Positions 47,515 through 56,174 of a stretch of DNA of 64,000 bases are shown in pieces. Both the position numbers and the translations under genes were made by a program. Every line of letters starts with the position of its first letter. The first letter of the stretch is position 1. Source of the DNA: Aerococcus sanguinicola (GTDB lineage: Bacteria; Bacillota; Bacilli; Lactobacillales; Aerococcaceae); contig NZ_CP014160.1 of assembly GCF_001543145.1 (NCBI RefSeq), forward strand, positions 124,001 through 188,000, given 5' to 3'. The notes beneath the pieces were generated by a model, which saw only the letters and a list, made by a program, of their open reading frames with translations, ran no database searches and was not told the origin of the DNA.

Positions 47515-47850
47515 TTACCCTTGGACATATTGGACATAGTCTGGATAATTACTTGCGATATCCTCCTTCAAGGCCAGTTGGCACTGCTCGAATAGGATAT
47601 CAACGAGCGCTCTTTGTTCAGCCGTCAGTTCCCGGGGGAGTTCGACATAGAGATAACCCGCCTCAGGGTCGGATTCGACCAGGGCTTGGATACCTGCCAT
47701 GCGTTCAAGGTTATTGACTAAAGCAATGCTCAGAGCTGAAACCCCCGCACAGACAACGTCTTCCCCGTAGTCACCGGCCATAGCATGGCCTGAAATTTCC
47801 ATGCTGACAAAGTGCTTGTCTTGATTTTCTTTAAATTGAACCTTAATCAT
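47515..47850 (-). CDS. prp: Ribosomal-processing cysteine protease Prp
   Basis: A 111-residue cysteine protease that trims the N terminus of L27. [20 protein letters not shown] places the catalytic pair at His22 and Cys34, the same positions as in Staphylococcus aureus Prp. It is encoded between its operon partner rplU and its substrate rpmA, two bases after rplU. Confidence 0.93.
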   Translation of the reverse strand: MIKVQFKENQDKHFVSMEISGHAMAGDYGEDVVCAGVSALSIALVNNLERMAGIQALVESDPEAGYLYVELPRELTAEQRALVDILFEQCQLALKEDIASNYPDYVQYVQG

Positions 47851-47852
47851 GC

Positions 47853-48161
47853 TTAAGCATTGATGCTGTTGATGGTTAATTTAGTGTAAGGTTGACGGTG
47901 ACCTTGTTTACGACGTGAGTCTTTCTTCTTGATGTATTTGAAAGTAGTGACTTTCTTTTGACGGCCGTGTTTTTCAACAGTTGCTTCAACACTTGCCCCA
48001 TCAACGAGAGGAGTTCCCACTTTAACTTGGTCGCCTCCAACGAAGACAACTTGGTCAAAAGTGACTTTTTCGCCAGCTTCAACATCTAATTTTTCAACGT
48101 AGATTGTTTGGCCTTCTTCAACTTTAACTTGTTTTCCACCTGTTTTGATAATTGCGTACAT
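47853..48161 (-). CDS. rplU: Ribosomal protein L21
   Basis: A 102-residue L21 of the large subunit. [18 protein letters not shown] is the standard start, and [17 protein letters not shown] the conserved rRNA-binding end. ATG 48161 is six bases after AAGGAGG; the open frame runs 31 codons further into the leader and is not coding there. It heads the rplU-prp-rpmA operon. Confidence 0.96.
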   Translation of the reverse strand: MYAIIKTGGKQVKVEEGQTIYVEKLDVEAGEKVTFDQVVFVGGDQVKVGTPLVDGASVEATVEKHGRQKKVTTFKYIKKKDSRRKQGHRQPYTKLTINSINA

Positions 48162-48268
48162 GTAACGCACCTCCTTAAATAACTTAGACTCGCCATGGTA
48201 AGCGGCCTTGGCACTTGAAAGCTTACAATGAGCGGTTGCAGATCTGGTGGTCACAGAAATACAACGCT
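48162..48268 (-). promoter_or_regulatory. Ribosomal protein L21 leader
   Basis: The roughly 105-base untranslated leader between the promoter and rplU contains several complementary stretches (for example GGTAAGC with the GCTTACC near 48194-48205). Firmicutes rplU operons usually carry an L21-leader RNA at this position that is thought to bind L21. The location is clear; the fold was not computed. Confidence 0.55.
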
Positions 48269-48271
48269 ATT

Positions 48272-48300
48272 ATGTTACCATTTCCTAAAGAGGAGGTCAA
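48272..48300 (-). promoter_or_regulatory. Promoter of the rplU operon
   Basis: TTGACC (48300-48295) and TAACAT (48277-48272) on the minus strand, 17 bases apart. The -35 starts just after the citO-citG stop region, and no terminator is seen between them. Confidence 0.65.
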
Positions 48301-48303
48301 GTC

Positions 48304-50004
48304 TTATTTAAAAATAATTTTCTCCATAAATTTCTCTAGGAAGAGGGCTACTGCTAATAGGTCTGCCGCGCCGCCAGGGCTTACATTGTAGTAAATACAA
48401 GCCTGGTTGAAACGGTCGAGTTCTTTGATTAGGTCGTGGTCGGACAAGTCCTGGTCGAGGAGCTGGCGGCTGGTCAATTGGAGCCAATGATAGGCTTCAA
48501 TCCCTCCTCTTTTTAAGACATTGGTGTCTTCAACCCTGGACATGAGATAGAGGAGGAGCCGGTGTTCGGCTGTTTTCGGATGATTTTGGCGCATGGCTTT
48601 GAGGAAGTTAAGGCCTGCCATGATGAGAGTAGGATAGCCCTTCTCTGCTTCTTCGCGGATACCTTTGATCCCGTATTCCAGGTACATCTTTTCCCCATGG
48701 GTCAGCTGACTTTTCTGGTCGAGATTGGCCCAGTCCTTAGTGATTAAGCCCTGGGTCATGTTCTGGATCATGGTTTGAATGCTTTCCAGAACTTTTTCTT
48801 TTTCCGCATGGAGGCTGGGATGCTTATCGCTCTGAGGGCAAGGACCTTTTAAGAGGTCAATATCGCCGTGGGTCACCATGACGGCAGCCGTCGCCGCTAA
48901 AAAGATACCCATGGAGAAGACAATGCCCTTATGCGTGTTCACCCCGCCTGTTGCCTGGAACATGTCCTTCTCTGCTTCAACCCCAGCCTGGCGCAGGGCT
49001 TGGAAGAGGGGTTGGGGACGCTGGTCATTATATCCCAACTGAGCGGCTTGAATAAAATAAGGAAAGAGAGCCGTTGCGCTTTCGACAAAGAGTTTAGGGG
49101 TCATATCGTCATGGGCCCCATTATTGGTCGGATCAACCAGACCTGGCTTAGGCCAGACCATGATTTCACGAAGGACCCCCTGTTCCGCGAGCTGGGCTAG
49201 GAGTAAGGTTTCATCTTTCGATTTAACGGCTACACTTTGGCTAGGACTAAGCTGGAAGTCCTCTGCTAGGCTGAGCTCTTCTTCGGGAACATCCAAGTTA
49301 TTATTTTGTTGGCTTTCGCGCTCCACAGCTAGGCGGATGTGTTTTTCAGATGTTGCCAGGTGCTTATAGATCACTTCCTGGAGCTTATCGAAACGCTGTT
49401 CCTTCATATAATGGTAAATTACCCAGTGGTCATCCAGGGCAGCCCGCCGCCGCTGCCGGTCATTAATGGACAAAGAACGGAAACGGCTGAGGTATTCATA
49501 AAGGGTGGAGACAATACTCTGCAAGCGCGGCATCTGAGCCTGCTCATAGATATATTCATTGAATCCCTTCCAAGAAGAAGTCAAGCCTTCAAGACTAGCC
49601 CCTTCATAGGCCGCCTCCCCCCGGTTAAGGATGCCCTCCAAGTCTTTAAATTCTTTGTCTCCCATCTTTTTAGCCGCATTAATGGTCGCGATTGTATCCA
49701 AGCTCTTTCTTAATTGATAGATTTCAGCTACGTCTTCGGCCTTAATATTCTTGACCATATAGCCATGCTGGGGAATATACTCCACTAGCCCCTCTTCTTC
49801 CGCCCGGCGCAAAGCCTCCCGGATCGGGGTCCGGCTAATATTCAGGGAATCGGCATAAACTTTTTCGTTAATCCGTTCGCCGACAGGGATGGTCCCGTCG
49901 AGGATGACCATCCTAAGCCCTTCGTAAACGATTTGACTGAGTGTCTTTCCTCCCTTTTGGCTTTCCGTCCGGCAGTACTGGACCAAGCGGTCTTTTTCTG
50001 CCAT
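48304..50004 (-). CDS. citG: Fusion of a CitO-like GntR/FCD regulator with triphosphoribosyl-dephospho-CoA synthase CitG
   Basis: A 566-residue fusion. Residues 1 to about 85 are a GntR winged helix (VILDGTIPVGERINEKVYAD, SRTPIREALRRAEEEGLVEY). Residues about 90-235 are an FCD ligand domain (ALDDHWVIYHYMKEQRFDKL; HLATSEKHIRLA). From about 265 it is CitG, which makes the citrate lyase cofactor precursor from dephospho-CoA and ATP (PKPGLVDPTNNGAHDDM; TGGVNTHKGIVFSMG; SPGGAADLLAVALF at the end). In Enterococcus faecalis CitO is a separate citrate-responsive activator. A terminator separates the gene from citF, so it has its own promoter. Both domains keep their key motifs. Confidence 0.9.
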   Translation of the reverse strand: MAEKDRLVQYCRTESQKGGKTLSQIVYEGLRMVILDGTIPVGERINEKVYADSLNISRTPIREALRRAEEEGLVEYIPQHGYMVKNIKAEDVAEIYQLRKSLDTIATINAAKKMGDKEFKDLEGILNRGEAAYEGASLEGLTSSWKGFNEYIYEQAQMPRLQSIVSTLYEYLSRFRSLSINDRQRRRAALDDHWVIYHYMKEQRFDKLQEVIYKHLATSEKHIRLAVERESQQNNNLDVPEEELSLAEDFQLSPSQSVAVKSKDETLLLAQLAEQGVLREIMVWPKPGLVDPTNNGAHDDMTPKLFVESATALFPYFIQAAQLGYNDQRPQPLFQALRQAGVEAEKDMFQATGGVNTHKGIVFSMGIFLAATAAVMVTHGDIDLLKGPCPQSDKHPSLHAEKEKVLESIQTMIQNMTQGLITKDWANLDQKSQLTHGEKMYLEYGIKGIREEAEKGYPTLIMAGLNFLKAMRQNHPKTAEHRLLLYLMSRVEDTNVLKRGGIEAYHWLQLTSRQLLDQDLSDHDLIKELDRFNQACIYYNVSPGGAADLLAVALFLEKFMEKIIFK

Positions 50005-50041
50005 CTTATCACCTCTCTAAAAGCTTAGTTTCACTTTTTTA

Positions 50042-50061
50042 TAAATTAAATATATTAAATC
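50042..50061 (-). promoter_or_regulatory. Candidate CitO operator upstream of the citO-citG fusion
   Basis: An AT-rich, nearly palindromic stretch (ATTAAATATATTAAAT, 14 of 16 positions symmetric) lies about 40 bases before the start codon. TAAATTAAAT is shared with 58265-58274 in the oadH-citM intergenic region. E. faecalis CitO sites are also AT-rich. Binding is inferred. Confidence 0.4.
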
Positions 50062-50087
50062 ATCCATAGTATCTACTCCATAAAGGC

Positions 50088-50154
50088 CGACTAGCCTACT
50101 AGAGTCTTGAATCACTTTACTTCACTAATTCAGACCTACAACTTTCCTCACACG
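50088..50154 (-). repeat. Possible degenerate H1 unit
   Basis: Minus strand: GTGTGAGGAAAG, then GTCTGAATTAGTGAAGTAAA, ATTCAAGAC, CTAGTAGG, CTAGTCGG. The order of elements and the GTCTGAAT/ATTCAAGAC pairing resemble the shortened unit at 26506-26572, but identity is low. Confidence 0.35.
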
Positions 50155-50178
50155 CTACTTATATTATAAATGAAAAAC

Positions 50179-50203
50179 CTAGCAGAAACATCTGCTAGGC
50201 GAA
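50179..50203 (-). terminator. Terminator of the oad-cit operon after citF
   Basis: Minus strand: CCTAGCAGA pairs with TCTGCTAGG, followed by TTTTTCATTT. Confidence 0.85.
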
Positions 50204-50227
50204 ATTAATTTCTTTTTTAGCTAAAGC

Positions 50228-51769
50228 TTAGCTTTTAATCTTCTTAATGGTATCAATAATGGTCCCATCGCGGTATTCAACCAAGGCAACCACTTGGTCT
50301 TCGAATTCTAAGTCCTTAGGCGTGCCTACCAAGTCATAGGCTTTTTCTTTTAAGGCTTCGATGGTCGTTAATTCAACCCCTGCGGCTTGGAGGCTGTCAA
50401 TCAAGTCTTGACGCTGTGGGTTAACAGCAATGCCATTATCGGTCACTACCACGTCAACACTTTCTCCTGGCGTAGTGACAGAGGTTACCCGGTCCTTGAT
50501 GGAAGGAATCCGGCTCCGCACAAGAGGCGTTACAATGATCGTTACCTTGGCCCCTGCTGATGTATCGGGGTGGCCGCCTGGTGCCCCTTGGATCATGCCA
50601 TCTGAACCTTGGACCACGTTAACATTGAAGTCGGTATCCACTTCCAGAGCGCCGAGGATCACATAATCGAGATAGTTAACATAGGCCCCCTTATTGAAAG
50701 GATTGGCGTATTCAGAGGTTGAGATTTCAAAGTGGTTAGGCGTTTCATGGACTGAAGCCACGGAAGCTGTATCGAAATCTTGGGTGTCTAAGATAGCTCC
50801 AATATAGCCTTCTTTGAGCAGGTTGACCATGGGTTCGGTGATCCCACCAAGGGCCCAACCCATCTTAATCCCCTTAGCATCCATATAAGGCTTGAGGAAG
50901 CGGGTAACGGCGAGTGAAGATCCGCCAGCCCCTGTTTGGAAGGTGTAACCATCTTCAAAGTAAGGGGTGTTAACAACCACTTCAGCTGCACTTTGGGCAA
51001 TCTTTAATTCGCGCGGGTCATCGGTCAAGCGGATGGCACCGGAAGCAATCTTAGCTGGGTCTCCCACTTCATCGATTTCAACCACATAGTCCACATAGAT
51101 AGAGGAAATGCTAGCCGGATGGTTGGGCGTTGGCACTAGGGTATCGGTTAAGACAACCACCTTGTCCGCATACTCAGCATCCACATTGGCATAGGAGAGG
51201 ACGCCACAGTCTGACCGTCCCCCTTTACCTGAGGCATTCCCTAATTCATCGGCAGAGGGTGCCCCGATAAAGGCCACATCGATATGGACTTGGCCGGTCT
51301 CAATGGCACGGACCCGACCGCCGTGTGTCCGAATCATGGCCGGATGTTTCAACTTACCAGTCGAAATGGCTTCGCCCACTTCGTCTCTCACCCCAGAGGA
51401 TGAAATCCGGGTAATGGTGCCGTCTTCGATCATCGGTACAATGTCTTTAGCTGCCTTGCCCAAACTGGAAGCACAGATATAAAGATCCTTGATCCCCATT
51501 TCATGGATGGCCTTCATCACGGTTGGCATGGTGTAGTCCCCATTCCGGAAGTGGTGGTGGAAGGAAATGGTCATCCCATCTTTAAGGCCAGTCTTTTCAA
51601 TAGCTTCTTTTAGAGAAACTAGTTTGGATTGGTCTGAGCGGACATTGGCCCGTGTTTTAGGCGTCGCCTTTTGGTAGTCATAATCTTGCCGGTAGTCAAG
51701 GCCTTGGTAGACTTCAACACCGTCCGCTAGTAATTCTTCTGGTATATCGCGTCCAACTGCGTTTTTCAT
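50228..51769 (-). CDS. citF: Citrate lyase alpha subunit (citrate CoA-transferase)
   Basis: A 513-residue subunit that transfers citrate onto the acyl-carrier protein in exchange for acetate (EC 2.8.3.10). MKNAVGRDIPEELL and SFHHHFRNGDYTMPTVM (near 62) are typical, as is GRSDCGVLSYANVDAEYAD near 195. The QTGAGGSSLAVTRFLKPYM stretch near 270 belongs to the second CoA-transferase domain. It overlaps citE by four bases (ATGA) and ends the operon. Confidence 0.95.
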   Translation of the reverse strand: MKNAVGRDIPEELLADGVEVYQGLDYRQDYDYQKATPKTRANVRSDQSKLVSLKEAIEKTGLKDGMTISFHHHFRNGDYTMPTVMKAIHEMGIKDLYICASSLGKAAKDIVPMIEDGTITRISSSGVRDEVGEAISTGKLKHPAMIRTHGGRVRAIETGQVHIDVAFIGAPSADELGNASGKGGRSDCGVLSYANVDAEYADKVVVLTDTLVPTPNHPASISSIYVDYVVEIDEVGDPAKIASGAIRLTDDPRELKIAQSAAEVVVNTPYFEDGYTFQTGAGGSSLAVTRFLKPYMDAKGIKMGWALGGITEPMVNLLKEGYIGAILDTQDFDTASVASVHETPNHFEISTSEYANPFNKGAYVNYLDYVILGALEVDTDFNVNVVQGSDGMIQGAPGGHPDTSAGAKVTIIVTPLVRSRIPSIKDRVTSVTTPGESVDVVVTDNGIAVNPQRQDLIDSLQAAGVELTTIEALKEKAYDLVGTPKDLEFEDQVVALVEYRDGTIIDTIKKIKS

Positions 51770-52659
51770 GCTAAATCCCCCTTATAGAGCCCGGATGCCT
51801 TGGCAATGTCCAGTGTCCGCTGAGCCCCTTCAACCCAGGCTACGTCCACCATCTTGCCATCAACGACCAGTACACCAATCCCTTTCCGTTTGTTCTCTTC
51901 TAAAGCTAAAATAATATTTTCAGCATTGCGGATTTCCTTGGCACTTGGTGTAAAGACATCGTGAAGCGGTGCAATTTGTTTTGGACTAATCAAGGACTTG
52001 CCGTCGAAGCCCATGTCCTTGATGAGTTCTGTTTCCTTGGTCAAGCCTTCAATATTGTCCACATCTGTATAAACGGTATCGAAGGCCATAATGCCTGCCG
52101 CCCGAGCAGCCATTAAGATCATCGACCGGGCAACAAATAATTCTTCTCCGCCTTCTGTAACCTGGGCGTGAAGTTCCCGGCGATAGTCCCCTGCGGATAG
52201 GGCAATCCCCATCATGCGCTCACTGGCTTCGGCAATCTCTTTAGCATTAAAGACAGCGGTTGGTGATTCGATGGCCCCCATAATCATGGTTGAGCCCTTT
52301 TCCACACCAAATTCTTCTTCCGCTTCTTCGATTAAGCCTTCAACAATATGGACATCCTCTGCAGTCTCGGTCTTAGCAATCCGAATACCATCGCATTGCC
52401 CCGCCACAGCGGCCCGAATATCTTCCTTATAGTAAGGCGTATCGAGTGGGTTAATCCGCACCCAAATTTCGGTTTCCCCGTAATCTAAATACTTGAGCGT
52501 GTTGTAGAGTTGAATACGTGCAGAATCCTTTTCGTTTTCTGATACCGCGTCCTCTAAGTCCAGGATCACACAGTCTGGTCCGTAGACATAAGGATCCTTG
52601 ACTAAAGAAGCCCGCTGGGTATTCAGAAACATCATCGTTCTTCTTACTGATCTTCTCAT
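51766..52659 (-). CDS. citE: Citrate lyase beta subunit (citryl-ACP lyase)
   Basis: A 297-residue TIM-barrel subunit that cleaves citryl-ACP to oxaloacetate and acetyl-ACP. RTMMFLNTQRASLVKDPYVYG at the start (in part), ILDLEDAVSENEKD (metal-binding Glu and Asp) and MIMGAIESPTAVFNA are characteristic. ATG 52659 overlaps the citD stop as ATGA, favouring it over the ATG at 52674. Both starts have a usable ribosome site. Confidence 0.94.
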   Translation of the reverse strand: MRRSVRRTMMFLNTQRASLVKDPYVYGPDCVILDLEDAVSENEKDSARIQLYNTLKYLDYGETEIWVRINPLDTPYYKEDIRAAVAGQCDGIRIAKTETAEDVHIVEGLIEEAEEEFGVEKGSTMIMGAIESPTAVFNAKEIAEASERMMGIALSAGDYRRELHAQVTEGGEELFVARSMILMAARAAGIMAFDTVYTDVDNIEGLTKETELIKDMGFDGKSLISPKQIAPLHDVFTPSAKEIRNAENIILALEENKRKGIGVLVVDGKMVDVAWVEGAQRTLDIAKASGLYKGDLA

Positions 52660-52949
52660 AGCTTCGTCCCCCATGGTAAACCTTCTGTTTGATTGATTGA
52701 TCTAAAAATTGCTGTCTGTACGCGCGAACGGATGGTACAATCTAGAGCTCCATGGTCATCGGCATAGAGCTTAACCCCGTCCACTTCTAATTGGTCTAAA
52801 ACCTCTTCAATGGTCGCCTCAATAGCTTCTCCAAATTGGGCATAGACGGTTGAGTCCACTTGAATTTGACGGCTTGTAGCAGGTTCAACCGTGACCCGAA
52901 CATCGCTCGACTCGATGGTTCCTGCCTGAGCCTTATCTTGTAATTCCAT
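52656..52949 (-). CDS. citD: Citrate lyase gamma subunit (acyl carrier protein)
   Basis: A 97-residue carrier. The serine in AGTIESSDVRVTVEP (Ser14 region) carries the phosphoribosyl-dephospho-CoA group made by CitG and attached by CitX. It shuttles acetyl and citryl thioesters between CitF and CitE. GGAGG precedes the ATG; the stop overlaps citE. Confidence 0.94.
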   Translation of the reverse strand: MELQDKAQAGTIESSDVRVTVEPATSRQIQVDSTVYAQFGEAIEATIEEVLDQLEVDGVKLYADDHGALDCTIRSRVQTAIFRSINQTEGLPWGTKL

Positions 52950-52992
52950 AGCGTCTTCCTCCTTTATTTAATGACACTCTTATTATATCAGA

Positions 52993-54378
52993 TTACATTT
53001 CTATGCTAACATTTTGTACTGGGACATCATACCAAGGGTCCTGACGCTTCCTCAAGAAATGCTCCGCCTGGGCGGGGAATGCGACATAGCTGAGCACATC
53101 TTCTTCGCTCTGAGCAAAGTCTTGACTTTCCTGGCGAGCAGCCTCAAGTCCTGGATCCAAGCGGTCTGCTGGCCGGCCTTCAAGGACCTCTTCCTGGCCA
53201 ATAATTTGCTGGCGGATGTCAGAAGCAATTGGAGCCGGTGACTTCCCGTAGAGTCCCTTCACATAGTCCTTAATTTCCTTGGGGACCATCTTATAGCGTT
53301 CCCCGGTTAGGACATTCATCACAGCCTGGGTGCCGACCATTTGCGAAAGCGGTGTTACCAAGGGTGGGAAACCGAGGTCTTCTCTAACCCGCGGCACCTC
53401 TTTGAGGACTGCATCATACTTATCTTCCTGACCAGCTTCTGTTAGCTGAGACAAGAGATTGGACAGCATCCCGCCCGGTACTTGGTAGAGCAAGGCACGC
53501 GGTTCTGTCTGCATCACCTTCGGATTGATCGTCCCTTCTTCCAGGAATTCATCCCGGATTGGCGCAAAATAATCGGCAATCTTTTCTAAAAGTGGCGTAT
53601 CTAGACCATCGTCATAGCCGAGCTCGTCTAGGCTAATGTGCAGACTTTCTGTGGCTGGTTGGCTGGTTCCCCCTGAGAAAGGTGAAATGGCGGTATCGAT
53701 GATATCTGCCCCTGCTTCGACAGCTTTAAGATAAGTCATTTCTGAAATGCCAGCGGTCGCATGGGTGTGGATATCTACGGGCAAGTCCGTCCGCGCCTTG
53801 ATTCCTGTCACTAGGCTATAGGCACGAGCCGGGGTTAAGATTCCCGCCATGTCCTTGAGACAGATGGAATCGACACCCAGGTCTAGCAATTGGTCCACTA
53901 AGTTGAAATAATAAGCATCGGTATGCACTTCCGAAATGGTATAACAAAGGGTACCCTGGGCATGGGCCCCGTACTTCTTCACCGCACGAATGGCCGTTTC
54001 CAAGTTCCGCACATCATTCAAGGCGTCGAAAATACGGAAGATATCGATCCCATTCTCAACAGCCTTTTGGATGAAGGCGTCGACCACATCATCCGGGTAG
54101 TTGTGGTAGCCTAAGAGGTTTTGTCCCCTTAAGAGCATCAGTAATTTAGTGTTTTTTACCACTGAGCGAATCTGGCGTAAGCGTTCCCAGGGATCCTCAT
54201 TGAGATAGCGCAGGCAGGCATCAAAAGTCGCCCCGCCCCAGCATTCCAGGGCATAGTAACCGGCTTGGTCCATCTCCTCGAGGATAGGCAGCATCTGCTC
54301 TGTTCGCATGCGCGTAGCGGCTAGCGACTGGTGCCCATCCCGGAGAACTGTTTCGACAATTTTAATTGATTTCTTCAT
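52993..54378 (-). CDS. oadA: Oxaloacetate decarboxylase alpha subunit, carboxyltransferase domain only
   Basis: A 461-residue biotin-dependent carboxyltransferase. VETVLRDGHQSLAATRMRTE starts the TIM barrel with the metal Asp, LCLKDMAG-like ICLKDMAGILTP (near 178) has the carbamylated lysine, and HTHATAGISEMTYLKA supplies the metal histidines. It lacks the C-terminal biotinyl domain of the Klebsiella-type protein; that domain is the separate OadD, as in E. faecalis. ATG 54378 follows GGGAG and overlaps the citX end by 17 bases. The N-terminal longer frame is less likely. Confidence 0.92.
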   Translation of the reverse strand: MKKSIKIVETVLRDGHQSLAATRMRTEQMLPILEEMDQAGYYALECWGGATFDACLRYLNEDPWERLRQIRSVVKNTKLLMLLRGQNLLGYHNYPDDVVDAFIQKAVENGIDIFRIFDALNDVRNLETAIRAVKKYGAHAQGTLCYTISEVHTDAYYFNLVDQLLDLGVDSICLKDMAGILTPARAYSLVTGIKARTDLPVDIHTHATAGISEMTYLKAVEAGADIIDTAISPFSGGTSQPATESLHISLDELGYDDGLDTPLLEKIADYFAPIRDEFLEEGTINPKVMQTEPRALLYQVPGGMLSNLLSQLTEAGQEDKYDAVLKEVPRVREDLGFPPLVTPLSQMVGTQAVMNVLTGERYKMVPKEIKDYVKGLYGKSPAPIASDIRQQIIGQEEVLEGRPADRLDPGLEAARQESQDFAQSEEDVLSYVAFPAQAEHFLRKRQDPWYDVPVQNVSIEM

Positions 54379-54961
54379 CTTGTATTCTCCCATCCTCTAC
54401 AATCATCTTAGCAATAGCCTGGTAAATCGTGTCAAAATCATGCTGGCGGCTCCGTGCACAAAGCTTAGCATCACGTTGGCAGACAAAACACTTGCGCTTG
54501 GGCAGCCCCACTTGAACACGGCTTAAACTTTCTTGCTGGCCGGCTTCATCCATGTAGAGACAGTCAATATCCATCAAGCGGCCAAGGTCTGTTTCTTCCT
54601 CTAGCTCGACTAGGCATGATTTGACTTCAGACGCAGCTTGGTCAACTAAGATAAAGTATTCCCTACCAGCCAAACTAGAGCGGCCCCCCTCCTTCACCAC
54701 TGCCCCGGCGAAGGTCTCCCGGCAATAATCTTGAAGGTCGGACTTGGCCAGGTCAAAGACTTGGTCGCTGAGCGGGCTGCGCTTATAGGGGCCCGGCATA
54801 TTCAGCTTGAGAGCAATTAAAGTCGCTCCAACTGGCGCCTGATTTAACCAAGCTTCCTGGAGACTAGCCCGAGCTTCGCGGCTATCCAGGGCATCCTCTA
54901 AGTTACAGAGCGGGCCTGTTTGCAAGGCTTGGCTAAGTTTTTTCACAGTATCAATAGTCAT
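54362..54961 (-). CDS. citX: Citrate lyase holo-[acyl-carrier protein] synthase
   Basis: A 199-residue transferase that attaches the 2'-(5''-phosphoribosyl)-3'-dephospho-CoA group to CitD. SREARASLQEAWLNQ and TLIALKLNMPGPYKRS are typical of the fold. The C-terminal RKCFVCQRDAKLCARSRQH (near 165) is the CitX signature with its cysteines. It overlaps the citC end by 11 bases. Confidence 0.92.
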   Translation of the reverse strand: MTIDTVKKLSQALQTGPLCNLEDALDSREARASLQEAWLNQAPVGATLIALKLNMPGPYKRSPLSDQVFDLAKSDLQDYCRETFAGAVVKEGGRSSLAGREYFILVDQAASEVKSCLVELEEETDLGRLMDIDCLYMDEAGQQESLSRVQVGLPKRKCFVCQRDAKLCARSRQHDFDTIYQAIAKMIVEDGRIQDEEIN

Positions 54962-56003
54962 GGACTTGGCTCAGATCCTTTCGTTTGGCGATCATGGCCT
55001 GGCATGCTGGGGATTCGATAAAGGCTCGACTAGTCTCTGGCAGATAGTTTTTAGCGGCTTCTAAATCACCATCTAAGACTAAGCGACGAACCTTGGAGGC
55101 TGAGATAACTTCTCCGTCTCGGTCTAAATGCCGTCTCGGGATAATATTTAGCTTAAGCTCAGGGGCAAAAACTTCTGCCATCACTTGGTTATAGGCTGCA
55201 GTCGTCGGGCTCAAGGGTTCTTCCCCTACAAAGCGCTGGCTGATCCCCAAGCTTGGTGCAATCCTTTCCTTAAATAAGCGAGCATCAACAGCTGCTTGGG
55301 CTCTGACTGCTGACTGGTCGGCCTTGAGGAAGTAAGCTGGAAAAGTAGCCTGGGAAACCATATAGTGCTTGGTCTCCACCACATAAACTGAATCCAGGTC
55401 GGCAGTGCCACGGCGCACCAAGTCTAAGCGTGTTTCCTTATCGAAGAGCGACCGGTCTTCGGAGAGAACGAAGACATAGAGTCCGTCCACTGCCTTGAGG
55501 GCCTCTTCAATTAAGTAGCGGTGCCCCTTAGTGAAGGGATTGGCATTCATCACGACCGCTCCTAAACTTTGGTCTCCTGTAAAGGGAGCCTGGTCCTTAA
55601 TGGCGGCAAGATAGCTGTCTATCCCCTCCTGGGACCGCTCCATAAAGGCCACGTCTTCGGTCTCTACTAGCAGATCAAAGCCCAAGTGTTCAAAGGTCTG
55701 CCGTTTAGAGGCCTTGGTAAAGACTAAGACATCGTCATAGCCTGCCCGGTAGATCTCTGTTAAAAGAAAGGAAATCAGTTGGTGGAAGGCTGCCCCGCCA
55801 GCATAGGCCTGGCGGATCGCTAAGCACTTGAGGATATTGGCTTGGTAGGAAGCCGTCCCCACCAAGTCTTCGCCATCAAAGAGGCCGTACGTTGCATCCA
55901 AATTTTTTTCTTCTTTGAGTCCAGCACAGTTGAGCAAGTCCAACCAGAGGGCCCGGTCATAGCTCGACCGTTTTACTCTAAGTTTTTGTATTGTTAAGTC
56001 GAT
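54951..56003 (-). CDS. citC: [Citrate (pro-3S)-lyase] ligase, with a probable ATC start
   Basis: About 350 residues from 56003, matching family length. CitC acetylates the CitD thiol with ATP and acetate, switching the lyase on. An N-terminal GNAT-like part (YQANILKCLAIRQAYAGG) is followed by a nucleotidyltransferase with VVMNANPFTKGHRYLIEEAL (near 150), the HxGH-type site. The first ordinary start is TTG 55943 (330 residues) with no ribosome site. The frame is open back to the oadG stop, and AAGGA (56017-56013) sits nine bases before an ATC at 56003. The intervening DLTIQKLRVKRSSYDRALW looks native. Confidence 0.88.
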   Translation of the reverse strand: MDLTIQKLRVKRSSYDRALWLDLLNCAGLKEEKNLDATYGLFDGEDLVGTASYQANILKCLAIRQAYAGGAAFHQLISFLLTEIYRAGYDDVLVFTKASKRQTFEHLGFDLLVETEDVAFMERSQEGIDSYLAAIKDQAPFTGDQSLGAVVMNANPFTKGHRYLIEEALKAVDGLYVFVLSEDRSLFDKETRLDLVRRGTADLDSVYVVETKHYMVSQATFPAYFLKADQSAVRAQAAVDARLFKERIAPSLGISQRFVGEEPLSPTTAAYNQVMAEVFAPELKLNIIPRRHLDRDGEVISASKVRRLVLDGDLEAAKNYLPETSRAFIESPACQAMIAKRKDLSQVHDY

Positions 56004-56030
56004 CCTAATCAGTCCTTCACTCTCTAATAA

Positions 56031-56159
56031 CTACTTATCTTCTGTTGGGAAGACCTTGAGCAAGACCTTCACAGCTAGGTAGAGAAAGCCCATCACAACA
56101 AAGATGCCTCCCCAACCTAAAGCTAGAATTTGAAAAGCGTGAACAAAATTCTCATTCAT
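56031..56159 (-). CDS. oadG: OadG-like small gamma subunit of oxaloacetate decarboxylase
   Basis: A 42-residue protein, too short for most gene finders: MNENFVHAFQILALGWGG, then IFVVMGFLYLAVKVLL and a charged KVFPTEDK end. It has one membrane segment followed by a short cytoplasmic tail, the design of OadG, which assembles the alpha and beta subunits. GGAGG lies eight bases before the ATG. It sits between oadB and citC in the operon. It is shorter than Klebsiella OadG (about 80 residues) and lacks the His-rich tail. Confidence 0.75.
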   Translation of the reverse strand: MNENFVHAFQILALGWGGIFVVMGFLYLAVKVLLKVFPTEDK

Positions 56160-56174
56160 GGCGATAACCTCCCT

